NCBI GenBank assembly: GCA_965279295.1 | Contig: CBDIHQ010000018.1 | Source: Aquabacter sp965279295 | Lineage (GTDB): Bacteria; Pseudomonadota; Alphaproteobacteria; Rhizobiales; Xanthobacteraceae | Length of the DNA stretch: 64,000 nucleotides | Direction: 5' to 3' (one strand) | Shown here: in pieces, positions 1-7,697 of the stretch | How the letters are laid out: every line of letters starts with the position of its first letter | Position numbering within the stretch: position 1 is the first letter of the stretch | Notes under the pieces: model-generated | What the model saw: only the letters and a program-made list of their open reading frames with translations | Database searches by the model: none | Told to the model about the DNA's origin: nothing | Translations under genes and position numbers: made by a program

Positions 1-9
1 GAGGTAGCC

Positions 10-309
10 ATGGGCAGCTCGCAAAAACGTGCCATTCAAAACTATCGATCTCGCTTGAGCGAGCGCGGCCTGGCGCGCTTTGAGGTACTGGCGCGAGATG
101 CCGATCGCGACCTTATCCGGTCCTTGGCCCGTCGCCTTGCGGAAGACGGCCCAGAGGCGTCGCGTCTCCGCGCGGCAGTGAGCCAGACCATCGGCGGCGA
201 GCCGCCGAAGAAGGGGGGAATTCTGGCTGCGCTACGACGCTCCCCTCTCGTGGGCGCTGACCTTGATCTCGTCCGGGTCCGCAAAGAAGGGCGAGACGTC
301 GAAATCTGA
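10..309 (+). CDS. VapB-like antitoxin
   Basis: This 99-residue basic and acidic protein is probably the antitoxin of a type II toxin-antitoxin pair. It overlaps by one base (TGATG) a PIN-domain toxin, the usual antitoxin-then-toxin order with translational coupling. The N-terminal 60 residues look like a short DNA-binding segment and the charged C-terminus could wrap the toxin. A purine-rich stretch (gaggtag) precedes the ATG. The exact antitoxin family is not clear to me; the assignment rests mainly on context. The window begins just before it, so an upstream promoter or neighbour cannot be seen. Confidence 0.7.
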   Translation: MGSSQKRAIQNYRSRLSERGLARFEVLARDADRDLIRSLARRLAEDGPEASRLRAAVSQTIGGEPPKKGGILAALRRSPLVGADLDLVRVRKEGRDVEI

Positions 310-743
310 TGCGCTACCTGCTCGACACCAACATCATCAGCGACATCGCAAAACCGGCCCCGTCGGAATCCTTGCTCGCATGGATGGGGGAGCAAAACGA
401 CGAAGACCTTTTCATCGCCTCGCTGACCATCGCCGAAATCCGTCGAGGTGTTCTGGAGAAGCCGGCCGGCAAACGCCGCGATCAGCTTGAGGCATGGTTC
501 TCAGGGCCAGAGGGTCCACAGGCACTTTTCGTCGGCCGCATACTCCCCTTCGACGAAAACGCCGGCCTGATCTGGGCACGCCTGATGGCCGAGGGGAAAT
601 CGCAGGGTCGGCCCCGCAGCGCGCTCGACACGATCATCGCCGCCGTCGCCGAGGCTCACGGATGCACCGTCGTCACCGATAACGAGAAAGACTTTGCCGG
701 CGTCACGATCATCAACCCGTTGCGCGCATCGGGGCGCCTATGA
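309..743 (+). CDS. vapC: VapC-family PIN-domain ribonuclease toxin
   Basis: A 144-residue PIN-domain protein, normal length for VapC toxins, which cleave RNA (often tRNA or rRNA) in a metal-dependent way. The acidic residues expected in the active site are present: D6 in LLDTNIIS, E43 in the TIAEIRRG motif, D107 in SALDTIIAA and D128 in the TDNEKDF motif. The gene starts on the stop codon of the antitoxin and its own stop overlaps the next ATG by four bases (ATGA), so toxin, antitoxin and the HNH-ATPase gene downstream appear translationally coupled. That coupling is unusual for a plain toxin-antitoxin pair. Confidence 0.9.
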   Translation: MRYLLDTNIISDIAKPAPSESLLAWMGEQNDEDLFIASLTIAEIRRGVLEKPAGKRRDQLEAWFSGPEGPQALFVGRILPFDENAGLIWARLMAEGKSQGRPRSALDTIIAAVAEAHGCTVVTDNEKDFAGVTIINPLRASGRL

Positions 744-2008
744 CCTCGACAGGCGCGCGCGATGATTTTACGAAACCTACGCTTAGGCTGATGGCGCAGC
801 GCACCGGATACATGTGTTCCTATCCTGATTGCCGACAACTGACGATTGGCCCGTCCGACGATCGCAGGTCGGGCCTGACGATGGTCGGAGTGGGCGCCCA
901 TATCACCGCCGCCTCGTCAGGAGGGCCGCGCTACGACGGCAACCTCACGTCTGAAGAACGGGCGAGCGAGGCCAACGGCATCTGGATGTGCCAGCTCCAC
1001 GGAAAACAGATCGACGACAATCCCAGCCGACACACCGCTGACGATCTGAAACGTTGGAAATCGCAACACCAGGAATGGGTCTTCGCGCGCATCGCCAGCG
1101 CCGACAGTTTGCTCAAGCATGGAATTACCAACATCTCCATCGAGAATGTCGGTCCGTTTCGCCAACGGACCAGCATCTCCCTTGGTCGGCACAATGTCGT
1201 TTTCGGACTGAACAGTTCCGGGAAATCCAGTCTTTGCGAGAGCATTGCGGCCTTTGCAGGCGGCGTGAACTTCGAGAATTTCCGCAAACGCTGGCGCCTC
1301 TTCGGGGCTGGCTCTCCGTCAATGATGATCGAGGCGGCCGTCTCAGTGAACGGCGCGAGAACAACCGTGCGGCTCAGCGAAGAGCCTGTGGCCCTCAAAC
1401 GTGTCCCGAAACTCCATCAGACCCGTCTTCATATAGAGGTGAACGGGAACGTCGCAGCACACTGGCCTCGATCGCTGTTCAACATCGTATACTTGGATAG
1501 TCAAAGCCTGAAACCCAACCGGATCAAAGACCCTTTTCGCCGAGATCTGCGCGCGCTCGCGCCGCAGCTTGGGATGAGCGAGGATCAGGTCTGGGACGCG
1601 CTGCGCGAAGAGTTGTTCTGTAGCTCGACCTTCGGATCGCGAATTCGCCGGATCGGCGAGTATCGCGCGGAGGTCCGCTCGGCCGGCAGTGACTTCTTTT
1701 ATGAGACGGGAGGACTGGCTGGTTCCGAACATAGCTTCGCGCTGTTCGACGTCCTTCTCCGAATGATCCGGGCAGACCCAAAGCCGACCCCTTGGATGAT
1801 CATCGTGGATTCCAGCCTGTTTTTGGGCCTGGATAGCGACAACAAGCGCCGTCTCGTGGAGGCTTTGACACAGCTCGACGAGCCGGCCGTCCAGACGCTC
1901 GTTTGCGTCAACTATGAAACCGATGCGATCGACCTCAAGGCTGCGGACGGTGAGAAATGGGTCGGCTCCAGCGTCGCAGGCGCGTTGACCGTGCATTCGT
2001 TTTTATAG
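740..2008 (+). CDS. HNH-like nuclease domain fused to SMC/ABC-type ATPase
   Basis: A 422-residue fusion. Residues 20-115 resemble an HNH-type zinc nuclease domain found in many phage-defence proteins: C26 and C31 (CSYPDC), H54 in GAHI, a GGPRYD stretch, and C84 with H87 in the IWMCQLH segment. Residues 125-400 look like an SMC/RecF-type ATPase with a Walker A motif at 156-164 (GLNSSGKSS) and a degenerate signature near 324-332. The Walker B stretch near 352-359 ends VDSS, so the usual catalytic glutamate is absent. The layout resembles a fusion of the two Septu subunits (PtuB HNH, PtuA ATPase), but this is inferred. It sits four bases inside vapC and just before a nuclease-like gene. Confidence 0.7.
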   Translation: MTSTGARDDFTKPTLRLMAQRTGYMCSYPDCRQLTIGPSDDRRSGLTMVGVGAHITAASSGGPRYDGNLTSEERASEANGIWMCQLHGKQIDDNPSRHTADDLKRWKSQHQEWVFARIASADSLLKHGITNISIENVGPFRQRTSISLGRHNVVFGLNSSGKSSLCESIAAFAGGVNFENFRKRWRLFGAGSPSMMIEAAVSVNGARTTVRLSEEPVALKRVPKLHQTRLHIEVNGNVAAHWPRSLFNIVYLDSQSLKPNRIKDPFRRDLRALAPQLGMSEDQVWDALREELFCSSTFGSRIRRIGEYRAEVRSAGSDFFYETGGLAGSEHSFALFDVLLRMIRADPKPTPWMIIVDSSLFLGLDSDNKRRLVEALTQLDEPAVQTLVCVNYETDAIDLKAADGEKWVGSSVAGALTVHSFL

Positions 2009-2019
2009 GCCCGCCCAGG

Positions 2020-3135
2020 ATGAGCACGAGATTCCAACGCTACATAATCGATCCTCCAAGCGCGTGCCCAGCCCATCTGCGGATGCCAAGCGGGCACCCG
2101 ATGAGTCAGATGTCCTTCGACATGGACGATGTCGCGCGATGCGCATGGAATGAGATTCTCCAGACCGCGCCACGAGCAACGTCTCTTTTTGCATTCCTCG
2201 AAGATCTGCTTGAACCGGGCACCAATCTCGTCTGGCGCGAACAGGGTCCAGGTCGCGGTACGGAAATGCGCCGTGCTTTCTCCGCCCTCTTCGGACGCTT
2301 CTTCGCGCGCGCCTATCTCCAGCTCAACCATGATTTCGTTTGGTTCGCTGCGATCGATGGCGACAATTTCCACCTCTCACCAAACTGGCGCGTCAGCCGG
2401 AAACCGCGCTCGCTTACGGAAATGCCCGACTGGATATGCGCCAGGCCAGGCGAACTCGCCATTGGCGAGGCAAAAGGCTCGCATCAAAAGGGGAATGCCA
2501 CGCGCGGCGGTAAACCTGGTCCGATCAAGACCGCGGAGGGACAAATTATGGGTGTCCGTGTGCAAAAGCGTACACCGACTGTTCGCGGTCCGCGCTGGCG
2601 TTCCAAGAGCGTGAAAGGTTGGGCCGTCATGTCGCGATGGGGTTTGGCGTCACCGTCGCGCGATCCCTATCTCTATGTGCTCGACCCTGAAACGGAGGGA
2701 GAGAAGCTGACACCGGAAGAGATCGAAGACTTGGTCCAGGCGGTCGCTCGCACCCATGTCGCACAAACGGCGATTGGTCTCGGATTATTGAAGCCCGGCG
2801 GAGAGGGTGGAAAAATCCTGACGCCGAGTCGGCGCGTGCGGGTACAGGGCGATGATCAGAAGCGCCATTTCTCGGGTGTGGTGATTACGCCGTTTGGGCC
2901 GCTCGATCTTGACCTCGACCAGGCCAACGAGCTGTCGAAACTCCTTCCCGATCCTGGTCTTGTTCGCTTCGTTGGCCTGGATGAAGAATTGTTCTCTACG
3001 TATCTCCAAGGACAACCCCTTGTGCCGAGACAGCAAGAACGGATCGGCGATCTCTCGCTCGTCGGAAAGGACGGTCTCTTGATCGCGCCTGTCAGCCAAA
3101 TCTTGGACGGCGGAATTCAGACCGAATTGACATGA
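2020..3135 (+). CDS. PD-(D/E)XK nuclease-like protein of unknown role
   Basis: About 371 residues from the ATG at 2020. I do not recognise a named family. The stretch PDWICARPGELAIGEAKG has the spacing of a PD-(D/E)XK nuclease core (an acidic residue, then ExK on a strand), suggesting a restriction-type fold. The start at 2020 was chosen because it follows the previous stop by 11 bases; an upstream start would overlap the ATPase gene, and an in-frame ATG at 2101 is an alternative. Its stop overlaps the next ATG by four bases. Context suggests it acts together with the HNH-ATPase protein; the nuclease assignment is an inference from one motif. Confidence 0.55.
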   Translation: MSTRFQRYIIDPPSACPAHLRMPSGHPMSQMSFDMDDVARCAWNEILQTAPRATSLFAFLEDLLEPGTNLVWREQGPGRGTEMRRAFSALFGRFFARAYLQLNHDFVWFAAIDGDNFHLSPNWRVSRKPRSLTEMPDWICARPGELAIGEAKGSHQKGNATRGGKPGPIKTAEGQIMGVRVQKRTPTVRGPRWRSKSVKGWAVMSRWGLASPSRDPYLYVLDPETEGEKLTPEEIEDLVQAVARTHVAQTAIGLGLLKPGGEGGKILTPSRRVRVQGDDQKRHFSGVVITPFGPLDLDLDQANELSKLLPDPGLVRFVGLDEELFSTYLQGQPLVPRQQERIGDLSLVGKDGLLIAPVSQILDGGIQTELT

Positions 3136-3986
3136 AATCTTCTCAAACGGCTGGACGCGGTGACCGAACAATGACCGCGCCGATCGACGTCTGGAATCTC
3201 GACACCTTCGACGCGGCGTTGATCGACGTGTTGCACAGCCAAAAACAGGTCTTTGTCGATTATTTTGCAACCGATCGGGCGAACTACCTGGAACGCGAAG
3301 CATCGGACCGGCGGGGGCCACCCCCCTCCAACCCTCATGCCAGCGCCTATTATCGTTTCGCCGATGATTTAATGGCCGTCATGCAGACCCGCACGATCCG
3401 GGCTTGGCATCATACGCGCATGACCGACCGCGAAGTGGCCTCGGCAAGGAACAATGGTCTTTATCCGGCGACGTTGGACTCCTTGCGCGCACGCCTTGCT
3501 GATCGAGTGGCTGATGGTGACTTCACCAGCGACGAGGCGCGTGTGATTTTCGAGGCCAGCCCTTTTCATAATGACCAACTCGGCTCGCGCGGCGGCAAGT
3601 TCTGGATGACATCTCACCCGCAGCGCATCGACGATGGCGGCGTCACATCTCTGCTCGCTCATTGGGGTGGTGAATCCGCCTACTTCAATCACGAAGAAGG
3701 CGAGATGCTCTACAAGCTATCGAATCTAGGCACCCCGCGCGCTTTCGAAATCGCCGTCCCCCTCGGCGTCACGCCCGACGCCTATTCAGCGGCCAAAGCG
3801 GTGATCGCACTCTACGCGCGCTCCCTCTCATGTCACACCGATTGGGGCGGATTCGACCTATATGCCACCTCGCACCTTGGCCCGGACAGGCTGCTAAACG
3901 TCCATAGCGCAGGCGAGGCAGACTTTGCGGCTCTCGGGCGAGGATATCCTGGGGCCTATCGTAGTCGGTATGGCGAAGACGACTAG
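3132..3986 (+). CDS. Unknown protein, possibly ADP-ribosyltransferase-like
   Basis: A 284-residue soluble protein, the last gene of the vapBC-HNH/ATPase operon, starting on an ATGA overlap. I do not know a named function. The middle contains an AWHHTRMTDREV segment followed by a GGKFW strand and an HWGGESAYF segment. This reminds me of small ADP-ribosyltransferase-like folds that begin with a YHxTR-type strand, but no catalytic set can be confirmed by eye. An in-frame ATG at 3171 is a possible alternative start. It ends four bases into the oppositely oriented HEPN gene, so the two defence-like operons converge tail to tail. Confidence 0.4.
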   Translation: MKSSQTAGRGDRTMTAPIDVWNLDTFDAALIDVLHSQKQVFVDYFATDRANYLEREASDRRGPPPSNPHASAYYRFADDLMAVMQTRTIRAWHHTRMTDREVASARNNGLYPATLDSLRARLADRVADGDFTSDEARVIFEASPFHNDQLGSRGGKFWMTSHPQRIDDGGVTSLLAHWGGESAYFNHEEGEMLYKLSNLGTPRAFEIAVPLGVTPDAYSAAKAVIALYARSLSCHTDWGGFDLYATSHLGPDRLLNVHSAGEADFAALGRGYPGAYRSRYGEDD

Positions 3987-5344
3987 ATCGTTGACGCTGC
4001 GGGCGCCTGGATCAATTGAATCCCCTTATCGAGCAGATCGTCCAAGAAATCTTCGCGCGAGGTGATCGGTCCGGCCTGTGTCGCCAGAATGAGCGCTTCG
4101 ACGATGCGACGCGCCAACGACCGGGCCAGAACTTGCTCGTCAGTCGAGATCGACGCCATCGCGCGGCCATGCAGGAAAGCGCTCCTGACGTTGAAGAGCG
4201 TCTCGTACTGGTCGGCATAGTCGCGATTGCCCAGCAGTCCGGCCACCCGTCCACGCATCTTTTTCGTCGGACTCATTTTCTTGTGCCGATCCGGGGCGAC
4301 GCGAAAACTCTTCTGGTAGTCGGCCTGTAGGCCCAAAGCCGCCTCGATGGTGGTTACATGCGCCAGAAACTCATCGACGTCCTCTGCCAGGAATGCGCGG
4401 ACGAGGAAGTGGGCGATCGGCGTTTCGAACAGGACCGTCCGCTTCGCTTGTTCGACGATTGTCCACCGATGTTGATCCCAGACGGTGATCCCCGTCTTGG
4501 CCTCGTCGGACAGTCGCAATTCCAGCGGGCGCTCGACTTCGACCGTCCCGCCGTAGCCGTCATCATAGATGCGGTCTTCCCAGTTGAGCGTATCGGCTGA
4601 CGGCGGTGAGCTGGGGCGCACGAAGATGTCGCTATCGACCGTATAAACCCATGGGACGCGGAAACCGCGCCAATCGACTTCCGGCATGGTCGACCAACTT
4701 TCCCAAGGCGCGAGCAGGAAGAAGAACAGTGCGTCTTCAAGCGCGCTTGGAAATCGCCCCTTGTGCGGCTCGACGCGCCCGAAGTCCTCTCGCATATCCA
4801 TGAAGAGCACCGGCACGGCGCGCGCCTCCGGCTCCTTTTCAAGCGCCACATGCTCCTTGACAACCAGCCAGTGGAATTCCGAAAATCGATCGGCATCGAA
4901 ATCCATGCCCTGGAACATGCGCTGCAACCGTGTCGTATCGACGAACGCGCGAAGCTCGTCCGACGTGAAACGGCCAACCCGCGCCGACCCGAACGCCAAC
5001 GGTGGGATTTCCTCCGCCATATCCAGCGGCGCGAGATGAAGGCGGCGCGCATGGGTCGCACGAAGCGCCATATCGAGCCCTATTGCCGCCGTCTCGACGG
5101 GAGACGCGAGATGCGCCGCGTCCGCGCGAAGCGCGCATGGGAGACCGAGCGAGCGCAGCGCAGTCGAGAGTGCGAAAGCCGGTCCCTTTTTGCCGGCACT
5201 GGGATAGCCGTCACGGCAGGCGTCGCGCAGCCGCTCGAACGCCGGTGCGGCGAGGAGATTGTCAGGCCCGGGCGGGCTCAGCCGCCACAGCTCCGCCATC
5301 TCCCGCAACATTACTTCGTTCGGGGCGGGTGCCATGTCGGCCAT
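3983..5344 (-). CDS. HEPN-domain protein with RX4H motif
   Basis: A 453-residue protein whose last third looks like a HEPN ribonuclease domain of the ApeA-like kind: helical residues 320-345, then R387 and H392 in the VRSAFLHG segment form the RX4-6H motif typical of HEPN RNases. The N-terminal 300 residues match nothing I can name and could be a sensor or phage-recognition part. Start and stop overlap the TIR gene in a TGATG junction, so it is the third gene of a minus-strand operon after a PD-(D/E)XK-like gene and a TIR gene. A role in abortive defence is likely from domain and context but unproven. Confidence 0.6.
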   Translation of the reverse strand: MADMAPAPNEVMLREMAELWRLSPPGPDNLLAAPAFERLRDACRDGYPSAGKKGPAFALSTALRSLGLPCALRADAAHLASPVETAAIGLDMALRATHARRLHLAPLDMAEEIPPLAFGSARVGRFTSDELRAFVDTTRLQRMFQGMDFDADRFSEFHWLVVKEHVALEKEPEARAVPVLFMDMREDFGRVEPHKGRFPSALEDALFFFLLAPWESWSTMPEVDWRGFRVPWVYTVDSDIFVRPSSPPSADTLNWEDRIYDDGYGGTVEVERPLELRLSDEAKTGITVWDQHRWTIVEQAKRTVLFETPIAHFLVRAFLAEDVDEFLAHVTTIEAALGLQADYQKSFRVAPDRHKKMSPTKKMRGRVAGLLGNRDYADQYETLFNVRSAFLHGRAMASISTDEQVLARSLARRIVEALILATQAGPITSREDFLDDLLDKGIQLIQAPAASTI

Positions 5345-6456
5345 CAGGTGATCCGCAGTCGGCGCAAGAGCTTTGCCAGCATGGCTTCATATTCCTCTGG
5401 CTTTGAGAAATCGGCGTACATCTTGCCCTTCAGGAACTCAGGCAGCTCGCATGGCTCGTAGAGCAGCGGCAGCACGACAACCTCGCCGCTGGTGATCTCC
5501 CGGTTCATCGCCACATCGAGTTCCTTCTTCACCCATGGCGCGTCGATCGACTTTTTAGAGAGCACGACGGCAATGTAGCGGCTGAGCTTCATGCCCTCGT
5601 CGATCTTGGCGATCAGCGAGTCCCCGATGTCGATTTCGGCCTCGTCCAGCCAGACCCGCGGCACGCCATGCGCGAGGAGATCGTCACGCAGACGACGCAC
5701 GAACGGTTTGTCGACGCCGGTATGGCTCAAGAATATGCCATGATATTTCTCATGTGCCGGATCGGCCTTCTCCAGCGCCAGGCTGTCCCGCACCAACTGG
5801 TTCTCGGCCTCTGCCGATATTGGCGGTGTCAGCAACCATCCGACCGTGGCTCCCCGCACAACGTGTCCGCCGAGGCTATAGCCCTCGGGCGTCGAGGCGA
5901 TCGACGTCATGCCCTCGGCCGGGTCTGACAGACATAGGCTCCAGCCCGTTTTCGACAGGACATCGAAATAGCGCACGAAGGGGCTGTCGTGATCGATCGC
6001 GCCCATCCGCCGGCCCTTTTTCACCAGCAGCGCCGAACGTTTCACGAGTGCGGCAACTTTCGGGGCGACATAGCCCAGATGGGTTTCGCGATAGCCGTAA
6101 AAATTCATCCGCTTCGGCTCCGACAGGCACCAGACCACGGTTGCCCCGGCCGCAATCGCAGCCTCCATCTCCTTTTCCCGATCTTCCGCGTCGAATGCGG
6201 TGTCGATGTCGTAGCTTTCGTTCTGGCGCTTGAGCTTTCCCAGTTCGTGAGGCTCGTTCGAGAACTCGCCTTCTGCGCCGAACAGGAAATGCGTATAGCT
6301 CTGCGGATTAATGATGATCGTGTCGTATTCGTAGAGGGGGAACGCCGCGCGCGTTTTATTGACCCCAGCCTGGCACAGCCCGAGATTCTCGATCTCGACC
6401 CCTTCGATCGTCTCGCCGGTATAGGTGACCCCGACCGTCAGTACGCGCTTCATCAT
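5344..6456 (-). CDS. TIR-domain protein, probable NADase effector
   Basis: A 370-residue protein with a C-terminal TIR domain (about 238-368). It begins with the GIFLSHTGVDKPFV strand-helix, has a WLDEAE segment, and carries a conserved glutamate, E312, in WVKKEL, the position of the catalytic glutamate of TIR NADases such as SARM1. Residues 1-235 form an alpha/beta region of unknown type. A good ribosome site (gggagag) lies just upstream of the two tandem ATGs at 6456 and 6453. The next gene, a HEPN protein, starts on its stop. Bacterial TIR proteins usually deplete NAD when a partner senses phage; which protein here is the sensor is unknown. Confidence 0.75.
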   Translation of the reverse strand: MMKRVLTVGVTYTGETIEGVEIENLGLCQAGVNKTRAAFPLYEYDTIIINPQSYTHFLFGAEGEFSNEPHELGKLKRQNESYDIDTAFDAEDREKEMEAAIAAGATVVWCLSEPKRMNFYGYRETHLGYVAPKVAALVKRSALLVKKGRRMGAIDHDSPFVRYFDVLSKTGWSLCLSDPAEGMTSIASTPEGYSLGGHVVRGATVGWLLTPPISAEAENQLVRDSLALEKADPAHEKYHGIFLSHTGVDKPFVRRLRDDLLAHGVPRVWLDEAEIDIGDSLIAKIDEGMKLSRYIAVVLSKKSIDAPWVKKELDVAMNREITSGEVVVLPLLYEPCELPEFLKGKMYADFSKPEEYEAMLAKLLRRLRIT

Positions 6457-6509
6457 CTCTCTCCCTTATTGTTCTTGTGTAACGTCGGCCGCCTCTCAGC
6501 CTCGCAGGA

Positions 6510-7208
6510 TTATCCTGGGACCGCGATCGGCTGCACATCCCTGACCTCGCCACGGCTTCCGACCAGCGCGATCTCGATGCCGGCCAACCCGCAGCGCGGT
6601 GCCAGTCGCTCTGCAAGACGCAACGTGCCTTCCGTGAACGGCACGACCGCGACCTGACGCCCTTGCGATGGCGTCGCCATCAACAGGCCTACCGTCTCGC
6701 ACAGACCCTTGTAGAGCCGGGACACCTGACCCGAATGTCTCGTGTTGATGATTCCGCCTTTGCATTCGGCCGAAATGACCTGGCTGCCGACCTCCGCGAC
6801 CACATCCCCCTGACCCGATTTGGGATTGACGGTGATCTCCTGGCCCGCAGCATTCCGATAGAGGCCGCCATAGCTGGTGGTGCCGATGCTGGAAACCTTG
6901 ACGAAATCGCGCCGAAGCAGCCAGCCCGAGAAGTCGAATTGCTTGCCATGTTCTCCATCGGGGTGGACGCGGACATGACGGGTATCCTCGGTTCGCAAGA
7001 GGTGCATGGCGTAGGCGACCATCACCGCCCCTTCATAGAGATGGTGTTCGTGCTCCCCGTCGGATTTCCCAATGCGGTTTGGTGGCGGCGAAAGCGCCGT
7101 GACGAGATCTTCAAAGTCCACAAAGATGCTCCCGTATCCGATGAACTGAAAGCTATCTGCGCCACCCATCAAGACCGTTAAAGTAACAGCAGAACCATCA
7201 TGAAGCAC
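6510..7208 (-). CDS. PD-(D/E)XK restriction-endonuclease-like protein
   Basis: A 232-residue protein whose core GDVVAEVGSQVISAECKGG fits the PD-(D/E)XK nuclease signature: D135, then E148 and K150 of ExK on the next strand. The family is not otherwise recognised. It is the first gene of a minus-strand cassette, 53 bases before the TIR gene and probably co-transcribed with it and the HEPN gene. The start is uncertain: an in-frame ATG at 7169 (MGGADSF) would shorten it by 13 residues and neither start has a strong ribosome site. Together the cassette reads nuclease-like, TIR, HEPN. Confidence 0.55.
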   Translation of the reverse strand: MLHDGSAVTLTVLMGGADSFQFIGYGSIFVDFEDLVTALSPPPNRIGKSDGEHEHHLYEGAVMVAYAMHLLRTEDTRHVRVHPDGEHGKQFDFSGWLLRRDFVKVSSIGTTSYGGLYRNAAGQEITVNPKSGQGDVVAEVGSQVISAECKGGIINTRHSGQVSRLYKGLCETVGLLMATPSQGRQVAVVPFTEGTLRLAERLAPRCGLAGIEIALVGSRGEVRDVQPIAVPG

Positions 7209-7440
7209 TTACGATTTGCGATGCTCATGTCTGCCCAGATTAAATACGCACTAATATCTATTGAGGGGAATGTTTTCCCCTGCGGCCGAGCCACAGTCTC
7301 GTCCGAACCCTTCTCCGGGGAAACCCCGCAACGCCCCAAGACGATACGGCGATCAGGATGCACAACTTTCCGGTTTCTAGGCTTTGCACATCCTGATCCG
7401 ATTTTTGTCCCCGGCTCCCGCTGACGCTCGCGCCGGGCGG
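7209..7440. repeat. Inverted repeat in the spacer between defence cassette and parB-like gene
   Basis: Non-coding spacer. Arms gatcaggatg at 7351-7360 and catcctgatc at 7389-7398 are perfectly inverted over 10 bases around a 28-base loop, with further partial pairing inside. The 17-base string at 7344-7360 recurs exactly at 13187-13203 in another intergenic gap of the element. The repeat could be an operator, a partition-type site for the nearby ParB-like protein, or a transcription end for the divergent operon; the sequence does not decide. No gene is supported here. Confidence 0.45.
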
Positions 7441-7697
7441 GTTGCTTGGGGGCGCCGCCCCCTGGCGCGGTCAAGGGTAAAGCGCCGGCAAGCCGGCGCC
7501 GTCCGGGGTGGTCTCCCCGACCTTCCGCGCGGATGGGATGTTCAGCACATCCGTCACGACGGACATCCGCTTGTGCAGGTCGGGTGATCCCCCTCCACCC
7601 CGGCCGCCCTGGCCCTTGCACCCCCCGGTCTCGCCGACGGGCAGGGTTTCAGCGCGGCGCTTCGCTGCGCGAAACCCAAGCCCATAGGAGAAAGACC
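7440..7697 (+). promoter_or_regulatory. Structured leader shared with the DUF932 gene
   Basis: The 258 bases before the ParB-like start resemble the leader of the DUF932 gene at 14926-15138. Both open with a GC-rich hairpin (7448-7453 with 7457-7462; 14931-14935 with 14939-14943), share a block (7574-7649 against 15018-15094) containing gggtgatccccctcc and ccccggtctcg, and close with a hairpin just before the ribosome site. The closing stems differ but stay paired: gggtttc with gaaaccc (7644-7677) and gggttg with caaccc (15090-15119). Such covariation suggests a functional RNA. The ribosome site is aggagaaag before ATG 7698. Confidence 0.55.
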
